A stretch of 33,701 bases of DNA, from assembly GCA_031272085.1 (NCBI GenBank), contig JAISUN010000015.1, positions 1-33,701 of the forward strand. The letters are read 5' to 3'. Origin of the DNA: Dysgonamonadaceae bacterium. GTDB lineage: Bacteria > Bacteroidota > Bacteroidia > Bacteroidales > Azobacteroidaceae. This document shows positions 13,432 to 21,428 of this stretch, one piece after another; position 1 is the first letter of the stretch, and the number at the start of each line of letters is the position of its first letter. The notes under the pieces are model-generated. The model saw nothing but the letters and a program-made list of their open reading frames with translations, ran no database searches and was not told the DNA's origin. The translations under genes were made by a program, and so were the position numbers.

Positions 13432-15000
13432 ATGAAAATAAACATTCTTAAAACTGTCAGGATTATTTTAGCCCTGCTCGTTTTCGTTCCGCTGTTGCTG
13501 TTTTTCTGCGATTTTACGGGGACATTGCCTTTGCCGTTCTCAAATTTGGCAAAAGTGCAGTTTGTACCCTCCGTTATGAGCGGCGCAGCGGCTGTTGTCA
13601 TCGTCTTACTCCTTGCTACTCTGCTGTTTGGAAGAGTTTACTGCTCGGTAATCTGCCCGCTCGGCATACTTCAAGACGCGGTTTCGTGGTTTACACGAAG
13701 GGGAAAAAAGAAAAACCGCCGCAGAAAATGGTTCGATTATGCAAAGCCTCTTAATATATTAAGATACAGTATTTTAGCAATATGCGTCGGCTTTCTGGTT
13801 TTTGGAATTGCCGAACCGCTTTCGTGGCTTGACCCATACACTAATTTCGGAAAAATTGCAGTAAATATTTTCCGTCCGGTAGCGGTCGGAATCAACAATT
13901 TGCTGAATTGGACTGCTGTGAGGTTCGGAGTTTTAAATTTTTATCATGTAACCCTGCATACGGTTACGGCAATCTCGCTTGGCGTCGCAATTTTCATTTT
14001 TTTAGTTGTCGGAACGATGGCTCTTTTGCGCGGACGGCTGTTTTGCAATACCATTTGTCCGGTAGGCTCGCTGCTTGGGCTTGTATCGCGGTTTTCGGCC
14101 TTCCGTATCTCGATTAACGAGTCAAAATGTACAAGTTGCAGTTTGTGTGAAAAAGCCTGTAAGTCGCAGTGTATCAACAGTAAAGAGAAGTATGTAGATG
14201 CTTCCCGTTGCGTGGCCTGTTTCAACTGTCTCGACCGCTGCAAATCGAGCGGGGTAAATTACCGTTTCGCGTGGACGAAAACCAGGCCGGAACCGGCAAT
14301 TATAGAACCAGTCAAAGCCAAAGAATTTGGGATGACAAGGCGCTCATTTTTAGCAACTTCCGGCGCTATGGCGGCGACGCTTCCCATTGTTCCGGCCATT
14401 GCAAAAGCGGCCGCGAAAGAGGTTGACGGCAGCAAACGCACGCCCATAACGCCTCCCGGCTCAACAGGATTGAAGCATTTCCGCGAAAAATGCACCGGCT
14501 GCCACCTTTGCATCACGCACTGTCCGAACCAGTGCCTGAAACCGGCCGGATTCGAGTTCGGGATACAGTACGCATTCAAGCCCCACATGTCGTATTACGA
14601 AAAGGCTTATTGCAACTACAACTGCACAATTTGTTCCGAAGTTTGCCCAAATGGAGCGATTCAGAAACTGACGCCGGAACAGAAAACAGTTACCCAGATA
14701 GGAATTGCGCATTTTACGAAGGAACGCTGCATTGTCTATCGCGACAACACGTCCTGCGGAGCCTGCGCCGAGCATTGCCCCGTAAAAGCGGTAATGATGG
14801 TGCCTTACAAGGGCAGCCTCACTATTCCGCACATGACCGACGAACTTTGTATCGGTTGTGGCGGCTGCGAATCAATCTGTCCGGCCGAACCGCTGAAAGC
14901 CATCAACGTTTGGGCAAACGAAGTGCATAAAACGGCGCAAAAACCCCAAGAAGAAGAGGTTAAAGAAATCAACAGCGAGGATTTGGATTTTGGGTTTTAG
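13432..15000 (+). CDS. NapH-NapG-like fused membrane polyferredoxin with internal twin-arginine motif
   Basis: The 522-residue protein has four predicted transmembrane helices (about 9-27, 48-67, 109-127, 180-199) and two CxxxCP motifs (Cys71/75 and Cys205/209) as in NapH-type quinol dehydrogenases. Next come two ferredoxin-type cluster motifs (Cys233-243 and Cys260-270). At residues 301-330 a TRRSFLAT motif and hydrophobic segment form an internal Tat-like signal. After it are four more cluster motifs (starting at Cys354, 394, 433 and 473) as in NapG. The basic loop at 89-99 places the second-third helix loop and both CxxxCP motifs in the cytoplasm, so the NapG-like half would need Tat export. 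A nitrate reductase is not present here. It probably passes electrons from quinol to a periplasmic acceptor, perhaps with the DUF362 partner. Confidence 0.88.
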   Translation: MKINILKTVRIILALLVFVPLLLFFCDFTGTLPLPFSNLAKVQFVPSVMSGAAAVVIVLLLATLLFGRVYCSVICPLGILQDAVSWFTRRGKKKNRRRKWFDYAKPLNILRYSILAICVGFLVFGIAEPLSWLDPYTNFGKIAVNIFRPVAVGINNLLNWTAVRFGVLNFYHVTLHTVTAISLGVAIFIFLVVGTMALLRGRLFCNTICPVGSLLGLVSRFSAFRISINESKCTSCSLCEKACKSQCINSKEKYVDASRCVACFNCLDRCKSSGVNYRFAWTKTRPEPAIIEPVKAKEFGMTRRSFLATSGAMAATLPIVPAIAKAAAKEVDGSKRTPITPPGSTGLKHFREKCTGCHLCITHCPNQCLKPAGFEFGIQYAFKPHMSYYEKAYCNYNCTICSEVCPNGAIQKLTPEQKTVTQIGIAHFTKERCIVYRDNTSCGACAEHCPVKAVMMVPYKGSLTIPHMTDELCIGCGGCESICPAEPLKAINVWANEVHKTAQKPQEEEVKEINSEDLDFGF

Positions 15001-15053
15001 GATTGCAAAAGCGGCATTTTCAACTAAAAACAGCGTTTTCCAAAAATTTATAT

Positions 15054-15061
15054 TAACTTTG
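15054..15061 (+). promoter_or_regulatory. Candidate -7 box of the flippase-like gene
   Basis: TAACTTTG, 20 bases before the ATG at 15081. It suggests the membrane protein gene is a separate unit from the polyferredoxin gene. No clear -33 partner. Confidence 0.5.
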
Positions 15062-15080
15062 TCCGCAAGTTTATAAACTT

Positions 15081-16079
15081 ATGGATAAAAACTTGAAACA
15101 ACATTTTATTAAGTTCATAAAAACCTTTTTGCCGCTGCTGTTCGGGCTTCTCGTGCTGTGGCTTACAATAGGAAAACTCGATTTTGAGCAGGTGGGCGAG
15201 GTGCTTAAAAACGACGTAAATTATTGGTTTATAGCCCTTTCCCTGCCTTTCGGGCTGTTCGCAAACATCATCCGCGGATACCGCTGGGAACTGCTTATCC
15301 GCCCGTTAGGATACAAACCCCGAAAATCGAATATAATTTATTCTGTATTAGGAACTTATGGCGTAAATTTGGCATTTCCCCGCCTCGGCGAAATATGGCG
15401 CTGCACGATGATTACCCGCTACGAAAACATCCCGTTTACCAAAGCGCTGGGAACTATGCTTACCGACCGCATTTCCGATTCTGTTACGGTCGCCCTGATA
15501 ACCGTTGCGGCTTTCGCGATGAACGTGCCGTTTTTCCGCTCATTCTTTGAAAAATATCCCGAAATTTATTCCGGAATCCTCAATATTATCACTTACCCCT
15601 GGTTTTGGGCTGCCATTAGCGGAACCTTTATTTTAATCTGGCAGATTTTTGAAAAGTTCGGCGAAGTTGGTATCATCAAGAAAATCAAGCAGTTGCTGCT
15701 AAACATAAAAGACGGGATTTTCACAATCGGAAAAATGGAAAATAAATGGCTGTTTATTTTTTACACTTTTTTGATTTGGTTCGGATATTTTTTGTACTTT
15801 TACATCTGTTTTTTCGCATTTCCGTTCACGAAAGATTTCGGATGGAATTACGGACTGATAGGTTTTGTGATGGGCAGCATCGCGATGGGAGTTCCGGTTC
15901 AGGGCGGCATCGGCCCCTGGCATTTTATGATTGGGGCAACGCTGATGGCGTTTGGCGTTTCGGCTGTCAATGCGGGCGCGTTTGCGCTTTGTGTCCACAC
16001 CATTCAGGCCATCCTCTGGACAGGGCTTTTCGGAATTTTCGGAGTGCTGGCTTTGCCGATTGCGAACAGAAAAAGTTAA
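15081..16079 (+). CDS. YbhN/UPF0104 flippase-like (lysylphosphatidylglycerol synthase transmembrane) protein
   Basis: The 332-residue protein has about eight hydrophobic segments and the pattern of the UPF0104 family: IRGYRWELLIRPLGYKPR (about 60-78), YGVNLAFPRLGEIWRCTMI (about 92-112) with MLTDRISD, and a late GGIGPWHFMIGATLMAFG. The family includes the flippase half of MprF and is thought to move lipids across the inner membrane. Substrate is unknown. A soluble DUF2156 protein, related to the other half of MprF, is encoded 3.5 kb upstream but is not adjacent. PepD follows after 33 bases and may be co-transcribed. Confidence 0.85.
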   Translation: MDKNLKQHFIKFIKTFLPLLFGLLVLWLTIGKLDFEQVGEVLKNDVNYWFIALSLPFGLFANIIRGYRWELLIRPLGYKPRKSNIIYSVLGTYGVNLAFPRLGEIWRCTMITRYENIPFTKALGTMLTDRISDSVTVALITVAAFAMNVPFFRSFFEKYPEIYSGILNIITYPWFWAAISGTFILIWQIFEKFGEVGIIKKIKQLLLNIKDGIFTIGKMENKWLFIFYTFLIWFGYFLYFYICFFAFPFTKDFGWNYGLIGFVMGSIAMGVPVQGGIGPWHFMIGATLMAFGVSAVNAGAFALCVHTIQAILWTGLFGIFGVLALPIANRKS

Positions 16080-16112
16080 ATTTCGACAACAAACTGAAAA
16101 ACAATATATTAT

Positions 16113-17582
16113 ATGAGCAAAAGCATTTTAGATTTAAAACCGGCTAATGTCTGGAAACATTTTTACGAACTGACGCAGATTCCCCGCCCGTCGGGACATT
16201 GCGCCAAAGTTACCGATTTTATCGAAAACTTCGGTAAAAGCCTTGGACTGGAAACTGTCCGCGACGCCGCAAACAACGTCTGCATCCGCAAACCGGCTGC
16301 GGCTGGCTACGAAAACCGCCCGACGGTAATCCTGCAATCACACCTCGATATGGTGCCGCAAGCCAACAGCGAACTGAATTTCGATTTCACAAAAGACGCA
16401 ATCAGCGCCCGCATCGACGGCGAATGGGTAAAAGCCTGTGGCACTACCCTCGGAGCCGACAACGGAATAGGCGTAGCAACAACAATGGCTGTCCTCGAAG
16501 ACAATACATTGCAGCACGGCCCTATTGAAGGCCTTTTTACCACCGACGAAGAAACAGGAATGTTCGGCGCAATAGCCGTCCGTCCGGGATTTATCAACGG
16601 GAAAATTATGCTGAACCTTGATTCGGAACTCGACGGCGAACTCTATATCGGCTGCGCAGGCGGCGAAGACGTTTACGCCGCTTTCCAGTACGACGAAGAA
16701 ACGTTTATCCCCAAAGAAGACGTGATAGCGAAAGTCAGCCTGCAAAACCTGAAAGGCGGACACAGCGGAGTAGATATCCACCTCGGCCGCGCCAACGCCA
16801 ACAAACTGATGTTCCGCTTCCTGAAAGATGCGATGCTGAACCTCGACGCCCGCCTGTCGTCGGTCAAGGGTGGCACGCTCCGCAATGCCATTCCGCGCGA
16901 GGCTTTCGCAATCCTTGTCGTTGACGGAAAAGAACGCTACGAGCGACTTCTGCAAATGGTTGATTATTATCAAACCCTGTTTAACGAAGAATTTGCCGAC
17001 ATCGAAAATCCCATTTCTTTCAAGGCCGAGCGCGTGGAAAAGACGAAGGAAATCCGCCTGATGCCCGTTGAAGTTCAGCGAAGCCTGACGCACGCCATCC
17101 TCGCCTGCCAGAACGGAGTTGTCAATATGTTTGCCAAACTGCCCGATACGGTGGAAACATCTATCAATATGGCGATTGTGAAAGCCGAAAAAGGCCTTGC
17201 CGAGATAAGTTTCCTCGCCCGCAGCGCATCGGAAAGCAAAAAAGAGGCGATTTGCAGCAGCATCGAAAGCGTATTCCTGAACGCCGGAGCAGCCCGCGTA
17301 GAGTGCGGAAACGCATATCCGGGATGGAGCCCCAATCCCGATTCCGCCGTCCTGAAAACTATGGTCGAAGTGTTTGACCGCCAGCGCGGACACAAACCCG
17401 AAGTGAAAGTGATGCACGCTGGCCTCGAATGTGGAATCATCCTTTCGAGCGTACCCGGCCTCGATACCGTTTCGTTCGGCCCGACAATCAAATTCCCGCA
17501 CTCGCCCGACGAAAAAGTGGAAATCAAGACTGTATCAATGTTTTGGGATTATCTGACCGAAATTTTGAAACAGATAAAATGA
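16113..17582 (+). CDS. pepD: Aminoacyl-histidine dipeptidase (Xaa-His dipeptidase, M20 family)
   Basis: PepD is a cytoplasmic zinc dipeptidase that cleaves carnosine-like and many other dipeptides. The 489-residue sequence shows the M20 metal site: SHLDMVP with His77 and Asp79, GADNGIG, TTDEETG with the paired glutamates, LNLDSE, and a C-terminal FPHSPDE with the last metal histidine. NNVCIRKPA and LKGGHSGVDI are typical of the PepD branch. Length fits the family (about 485-490). It lies 33 bases after the flippase-like gene with no separate -7 box that I can see. Confidence 0.95.
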   Translation: MSKSILDLKPANVWKHFYELTQIPRPSGHCAKVTDFIENFGKSLGLETVRDAANNVCIRKPAAAGYENRPTVILQSHLDMVPQANSELNFDFTKDAISARIDGEWVKACGTTLGADNGIGVATTMAVLEDNTLQHGPIEGLFTTDEETGMFGAIAVRPGFINGKIMLNLDSELDGELYIGCAGGEDVYAAFQYDEETFIPKEDVIAKVSLQNLKGGHSGVDIHLGRANANKLMFRFLKDAMLNLDARLSSVKGGTLRNAIPREAFAILVVDGKERYERLLQMVDYYQTLFNEEFADIENPISFKAERVEKTKEIRLMPVEVQRSLTHAILACQNGVVNMFAKLPDTVETSINMAIVKAEKGLAEISFLARSASESKKEAICSSIESVFLNAGAARVECGNAYPGWSPNPDSAVLKTMVEVFDRQRGHKPEVKVMHAGLECGIILSSVPGLDTVSFGPTIKFPHSPDEKVEIKTVSMFWDYLTEILKQIK

Positions 17583-17646
17583 AGTATTAAACTTTCAAAA
17601 AAAAACGGAAGTCTAATTTTTATATAACAAATTAATTCAAAAGATT

Positions 17647-18075
17647 ATGAAACTTAAACTTTTTTTACCCGTAATTTTTGCAGTTTTAGCGCTGTCGTCC
17701 TGCACAAAATATACAGATAATTATGTCGAGCCGGAGGTTTTTTCCAAACGGTTTACTGTATTAAGAAGCGATTGGAGCAAGAGTTCCGACGATTCGGGGC
17801 TGTATTATTATTGTCAGTTTCGGGTTCCTGAACTCACTAACGAAGTTTACAATTACGGCGCGTTGAACGCTTATTTGGTTTATAGTCCCGAGAATGTGGA
17901 AGTTTTGACCCCGCTGCCATTCAACGATTACTGGGTTGATAACGGTTATATGTGGACAGAGCAGGTTACCTGCGAATTTAGTCCGGGCTATGTAACATTT
18001 ATCCTTAAACCCAGCGACCACGCCGATGCGGAGCCGTATTACGACTACGATTTTTTGGTCAGATTTTTGTGGTAA
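17647..18075 (+). CDS. Lipoprotein of unknown function
   Basis: The 142-residue protein has a lipoprotein signal (LALSSC, acylated Cys19) followed by a Tyr- and aromatic-rich beta-type domain with no motif I recognise. YCQFRVPELTNEVYNYGALNAY and a terminal DYDFLVRFLW suggest a small Ig-like or jelly-roll fold. It is 4 bases upstream of the MORN-like gene, so the pair is probably expressed together. Confidence 0.7.
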   Translation: MKLKLFLPVIFAVLALSSCTKYTDNYVEPEVFSKRFTVLRSDWSKSSDDSGLYYYCQFRVPELTNEVYNYGALNAYLVYSPENVEVLTPLPFNDYWVDNGYMWTEQVTCEFSPGYVTFILKPSDHADAEPYYDYDFLVRFLW

Positions 18076-18079
18076 TAAA

Positions 18080-18775
18080 ATGAGAAAACTGTCGGTTTTG
18101 TTTGCCGTCCTGATGCTGGCAATTCCTGTTTGCGCCCAGCAAACGCCCTCGCTCGTGAAGGCGGAAAAGTCGTATTACGACATAACTTATTATACGTTGA
18201 ACGGCAAGAAAGAAGGCGCTTATAAAGAAGTTTACAAACAAAACGGCCGGACAAAAACCGAAGGACAATACGCTAACGACCTGAAAGAGGGCGTCTGGAA
18301 ACTGTATCGTATTTCAGGCGCCCTCGACCGGGAAGAAACCTACCACAAAGGCCTGCTCAACGGCGAAACAAAAATTTATAACGACAATAAAGCCGTCGCC
18401 GCGATAGAGGTTTATCAAAACGGAGCGCTGAACGGCGTTTGCAAAACATTTACCGAAACCGGCGCCCTGTTTGAAAAGCGCACTTACCGCAAAGGAACGC
18501 TCATCTCGCGCTATTCATACTATCCGAGCGGAAAACTGCGCAGCGAAGAAGTGATTCCGCAAAATCCCGAAACCGTTTACTACGTAAAATATTATTACGA
18601 ATCTGGCGCAAAGAAAACTGTCTCGAAAATGCAAGGCGCAACCTGTTTGGGAACAGTCAATTATTTTGAAAACGGACAGGTTTCAACGCGCTTCACCATT
18701 GTAAACGGAACTCTGCAACTGACAGAACGCTACAACGAAAAAGGAATTCCGCAGAGAACTAATTGTAATTGCTGA
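18080..18775 (+). CDS. Secreted MORN-variant (YwqK-like) repeat protein
   Basis: The 231-residue protein has a Sec signal peptide (cleaved near CAQ, about residue 20) and a body of repeated beta-hairpin units of the YwqK/MORN_2 type. These include KKEGAYKEVYKQNGRTKTEG, DLKEGVWKLYRISGALDREE, LLNGETKIYNDNKAVAAIE, ALNGVCKTFTETGALFEKR and later YYPSGKLRSEE and YYESGAKKTV. The domain is common in Bacteroidetes exported proteins and in some toxin-antitoxin-associated proteins; no function can be assigned. The ATG at 18080 is chosen because it begins the signal peptide and lies 4 bases after the upstream stop. Confidence 0.8.
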   Translation: MRKLSVLFAVLMLAIPVCAQQTPSLVKAEKSYYDITYYTLNGKKEGAYKEVYKQNGRTKTEGQYANDLKEGVWKLYRISGALDREETYHKGLLNGETKIYNDNKAVAAIEVYQNGALNGVCKTFTETGALFEKRTYRKGTLISRYSYYPSGKLRSEEVIPQNPETVYYVKYYYESGAKKTVSKMQGATCLGTVNYFENGQVSTRFTIVNGTLQLTERYNEKGIPQRTNCNC

Positions 18776-18870
18776 ACAGATTGTCAATTTCTGCACCAAA
18801 ATCCAATCCTTTTTGCCACGTTTGATGATATTTTTTGCCTGTCTCTGTTTTTTTATATCATAAAAATACA

Positions 18871-18878
18871 TATCTTTG
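18871..18878 (+). promoter_or_regulatory. Candidate -7 box of the outer membrane barrel gene
   Basis: TATCTTTG, 27 bases before the ATG at 18905. No clear -33 partner. Confidence 0.5.
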
Positions 18879-18904
18879 CGCCCTGAAATTTTAATTATAA
18901 AGAT

Positions 18905-19573
18905 ATGAAATACAAAATTTTATTGCTGTTACTGCTTGCATTTTCCTTTTCTATGCAGGCGCAAAGAATGTCGGTAGTCGCCGGCTACGATATGTCGAAA
19001 AATGTAAGTTTACACTCCAAATTTGCAGACGGATTTTATGCAGGAATCGATTACGACCTCGTGAAATTGTCGTTCCACCGCGATTTTTGGCTGCAAACCG
19101 GCCTGATGTTTGTAAGCAGCGGATTTGACGACGGCACAGACGGCCTGTCTGCGTATTACCTTTCAGAAGATGGAAACACTCTCATTGCAACCGACGGTAC
19201 GCATTTTTTCTCGCGCCACTACTCTTTGGAAGCCCCTATAAATTTTTCGTTCCGTTTTCCTTTGGGAAATCTGAAACTTATCGCCGACGCAGGCTTTTTC
19301 GTCAGATACGGACTTCATTATTCCAACAAAGCCAAAACAGATTGGAATGTTTTTTATCTAAACGACGAACTTGCTTCATCCCCTGCATTAGCCGAAAACA
19401 TAGAAGTAAAAATATCCGGCGGATTTAAGGACTTCTACGCAGGCCATAACGTCGCTCTGGGAGTAGAATACAAGCGGTTTTTCGCAAAAGCGCAAATCCA
19501 AATTGTAAATTTCAGGACGAATACCGACGCCGAAGATTTCAAATTGAGATTCGGACTTGGATTCCGGTTTTAA
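18905..19573 (+). CDS. Outer membrane beta-barrel protein
   Basis: The 222-residue protein has a signal peptide (MKYKILLLLLLAFSFSMQAQ) and an alternating polar/apolar strand pattern ending in LRFGLGFRF, a terminal Phe strand typical of outer membrane barrels (PF13568-like). It opens the mature part with a SVVAGYDMSKN strand. About eight strands would fit the length. It may be a PorT-like protein but I see nothing that proves it. It ends 2 bases from the stop of the converging membrane glycosyltransferase-like gene. Confidence 0.75.
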   Translation: MKYKILLLLLLAFSFSMQAQRMSVVAGYDMSKNVSLHSKFADGFYAGIDYDLVKLSFHRDFWLQTGLMFVSSGFDDGTDGLSAYYLSEDGNTLIATDGTHFFSRHYSLEAPINFSFRFPLGNLKLIADAGFFVRYGLHYSNKAKTDWNVFYLNDELASSPALAENIEVKISGGFKDFYAGHNVALGVEYKRFFAKAQIQIVNFRTNTDAEDFKLRFGLGFRF

Positions 19574-19575
19574 CC

Positions 19576-20736
19576 TCAAAAACTGCGGCTGAAACGGAAG
19601 ATTTTTTCTTTCGCCTCGTTGATGCAAAACAGGAAAAACGGCAGGCTGACATTGAAATACGACTTGTCGAACTCGTCATCGAAAATCAGGCTTTTCCAGT
19701 CTAATCCGTTGTTGAGGAGGATATTTACGCCGACCGCAAAAATCAGGCCGAACAGCAAAAGCCCCGCAAGGAAAAACAACTGCCTCAACTTGCGCCAGTA
19801 GAGCGAGCAAGCGAGCATCAAAACCGCCAGTCCGGCAACAATCCAGATATTGCCCTGCCTCGTTTGCTGGAACATCGGGTTATATTCGGGATGAGCCAAA
19901 AGCCCTTTATCGCCGAAAAGCAGCGGCACAAACGGCAGCGCGAAGCCAACAAAAACGGTCAAAGCAGCCAAAACCTTTTCCTCGCCGCGGTATTTCAAGA
20001 ACCGCGGGAAGAAAAACAGGAACAGGGGAATAGCCGTCAGCAGTTTAGTGCATAGGAATAAGCCTATAATCAAGGCAGTCAGGTACTTGCGCTTTTCCCA
20101 GAACCGCTCGTGGTAAAAATGCGCCGCAATGAAAATGAAAACCAGCAACATATTGCAAAGCAAATCGCTGCGGACGGCAAATTCCCACCAAAAAGCGGGC
20201 GAAAGCAACATCAGAAGCGCAAATCCGCCAATATTTATTTTTGTCCGCCAAACAAACAGGCAAACGAAGAAAATGAACAAGCAAAAAATCTCGGCATAAG
20301 CAGTATCGCCCATCAAATAAAACGGATAGTGGAGGATTTGCCAGACCGGAAAAGGCGAAGCATAGCCGCCCAAATGCGTTTGAGCGCCGTAAGGGAACCG
20401 CCCGTGGTGCAGATTTTCGCTCCAAAACGCAATAGCCGACCAGCGGTCAACATTTAACGACCATTTATCAATATAATACAGCAAAAAACAGGATAGAGCC
20501 ATAATCAGGAAGGCCAGAATAAGGAAAAATACGTTCTTCTGTTGAACCCTCAAATAAGAAGTTAATTTGTGAACCCCAAAAACGACTACCGGATATGCAA
20601 CGATAATATACAAGGGTTTAATTTCCCCGAAAGGATTGTATTTTACGCAAAACACAATGTTTATGAAAAAATAGGCAATCCACGCTATTACCGTTCTGAA
20701 ATCGCCATTTTCTTTGTAAAGACTGTTATAGGCCAT
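19576..20736 (-). CDS. Multi-pass membrane protein, probable GT-C-type glycosyltransferase
   Basis: The 386-residue protein has about ten hydrophobic segments. After the third there is a luminal-type loop with the acidic motif SLNVDRWSAIAFW and then HHGRFPYGAQTHLGGYASPFPVWQ. This resembles the first large loop of polyprenyl-phosphate-sugar dependent GT-C enzymes (DUF2029/GT87-like), where an acidic residue is catalytic. The central FWWEFAVRSDLLCNMLLVFIF also fits that group. It would act on the periplasmic face of the inner membrane with a lipid-linked sugar; donor and acceptor are unknown. It stands alone, between divergent rdgB and a converging barrel gene. Confidence 0.6.
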   Translation of the reverse strand: MAYNSLYKENGDFRTVIAWIAYFFINIVFCVKYNPFGEIKPLYIIVAYPVVVFGVHKLTSYLRVQQKNVFFLILAFLIMALSCFLLYYIDKWSLNVDRWSAIAFWSENLHHGRFPYGAQTHLGGYASPFPVWQILHYPFYLMGDTAYAEIFCLFIFFVCLFVWRTKINIGGFALLMLLSPAFWWEFAVRSDLLCNMLLVFIFIAAHFYHERFWEKRKYLTALIIGLFLCTKLLTAIPLFLFFFPRFLKYRGEEKVLAALTVFVGFALPFVPLLFGDKGLLAHPEYNPMFQQTRQGNIWIVAGLAVLMLACSLYWRKLRQLFFLAGLLLFGLIFAVGVNILLNNGLDWKSLIFDDEFDKSYFNVSLPFFLFCINEAKEKIFRFSRSF

Positions 20737-20791
20737 AATTAGACTTTTTAGTTATTCATTATTCATACGACAAATTAATCAACATTTTATG

Positions 20792-20799
20792 CAAAGTTA
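20792..20799 (-). promoter_or_regulatory. Candidate -7 box of the glycosyltransferase-like gene
   Basis: TAACTTTG on the minus strand, 56 bases before the ATG at 20736. Confidence 0.45.
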
Positions 20800-20837
20800 A
20801 TATAATTTTTTTATCAATAATGCGTTTATTACTTTGT

Positions 20838-21428
20838 ATGAGGAAAAAATTAGTTTTTGCGACCAATAACAGGCATAAATTGACCGAAGTAAGGGATATT
20901 TTCGGGGAAAATTTCGAGATTGCGTCGCTCGAAGAAGCAGGCTGTTTCGACGATATTCCCGAAGACGCCGATACTTTGGAAGGCAACGCTTTGGCAAAAG
21001 CGCGTTTCGTAAAGCAAAATTACGGCTGCGACTGCTTTGCCGACGATACCGGATTGGAAGTAGCGGCTCTCGGATTTGCTCCCGGAGTATATTCGGCGCG
21101 TTATGCAGGCGAAGCAAAGGATTCGGCGGCAAATACTGCTAAACTTCTGCGCGAACTCGGCGGGGTGGACGACCGTTCAGCCCGCTTCCGCACTGTGATT
21201 GCCCTTATTCTTGGCGAAGAAGAAATGCTTTTCGAGGGACAGGTGGAAGGCGAAATCATCGAAACTCCGCGCGGAAAGCAGGGTTTCGGCTACGACCCCG
21301 TTTTCGTTCCGAAAGGCTATTCCGAAACATTTGCCGAACTCGGCGAAGAAATAAAAAACCGCATCAGCCACCGAGCCGAAGCAGTGCGGAAATTAAAACA
21401 GTATTTAGATGAAAAACATTTTTTATAA
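20838..21428 (+). CDS. rdgB: Non-canonical purine NTP pyrophosphatase (RdgB/HAM1)
   Basis: RdgB removes dITP, ITP and XTP from the nucleotide pool. The 196-residue form starting at 20838 begins [18 protein letters not shown], the family N-terminus. It continues with [33 protein letters not shown] and the final SHRAEA. An in-frame ATG at 20820 would add six residues outside the family pattern. The last 20 bases overlap the start of porZ in another frame, so porZ is probably translated in coupling with rdgB. Confidence 0.95.
   Translation: MRKKLVFATNNRHKLTEVRDIFGENFEIASLEEAGCFDDIPEDADTLEGNALAKARFVKQNYGCDCFADDTGLEVAALGFAPGVYSARYAGEAKDSAANTAKLLRELGGVDDRSARFRTVIALILGEEEMLFEGQVEGEIIETPRGKQGFGYDPVFVPKGYSETFAELGEEIKNRISHRAEAVRKLKQYLDEKHFL

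Noticed and set aside
14332-15000. An internal ATG at 14332 that could start a separate NapG-like protein
   Set aside because: The frame is continuous with the NapH-like part, with no stop or convincing ribosome site before it; a fusion is simpler, though internal initiation is not excluded.
16338-17501. A 387-residue minus-strand frame inside pepD
   Set aside because: It is antisense to a clear M20 peptidase and has the composition of a shadow frame.
20829-20836. A TnnnTTTG string just before the rdgB start that looks like a -7 box
   Set aside because: Transcription from it would start after the ATG at 20838, so it cannot serve that gene.
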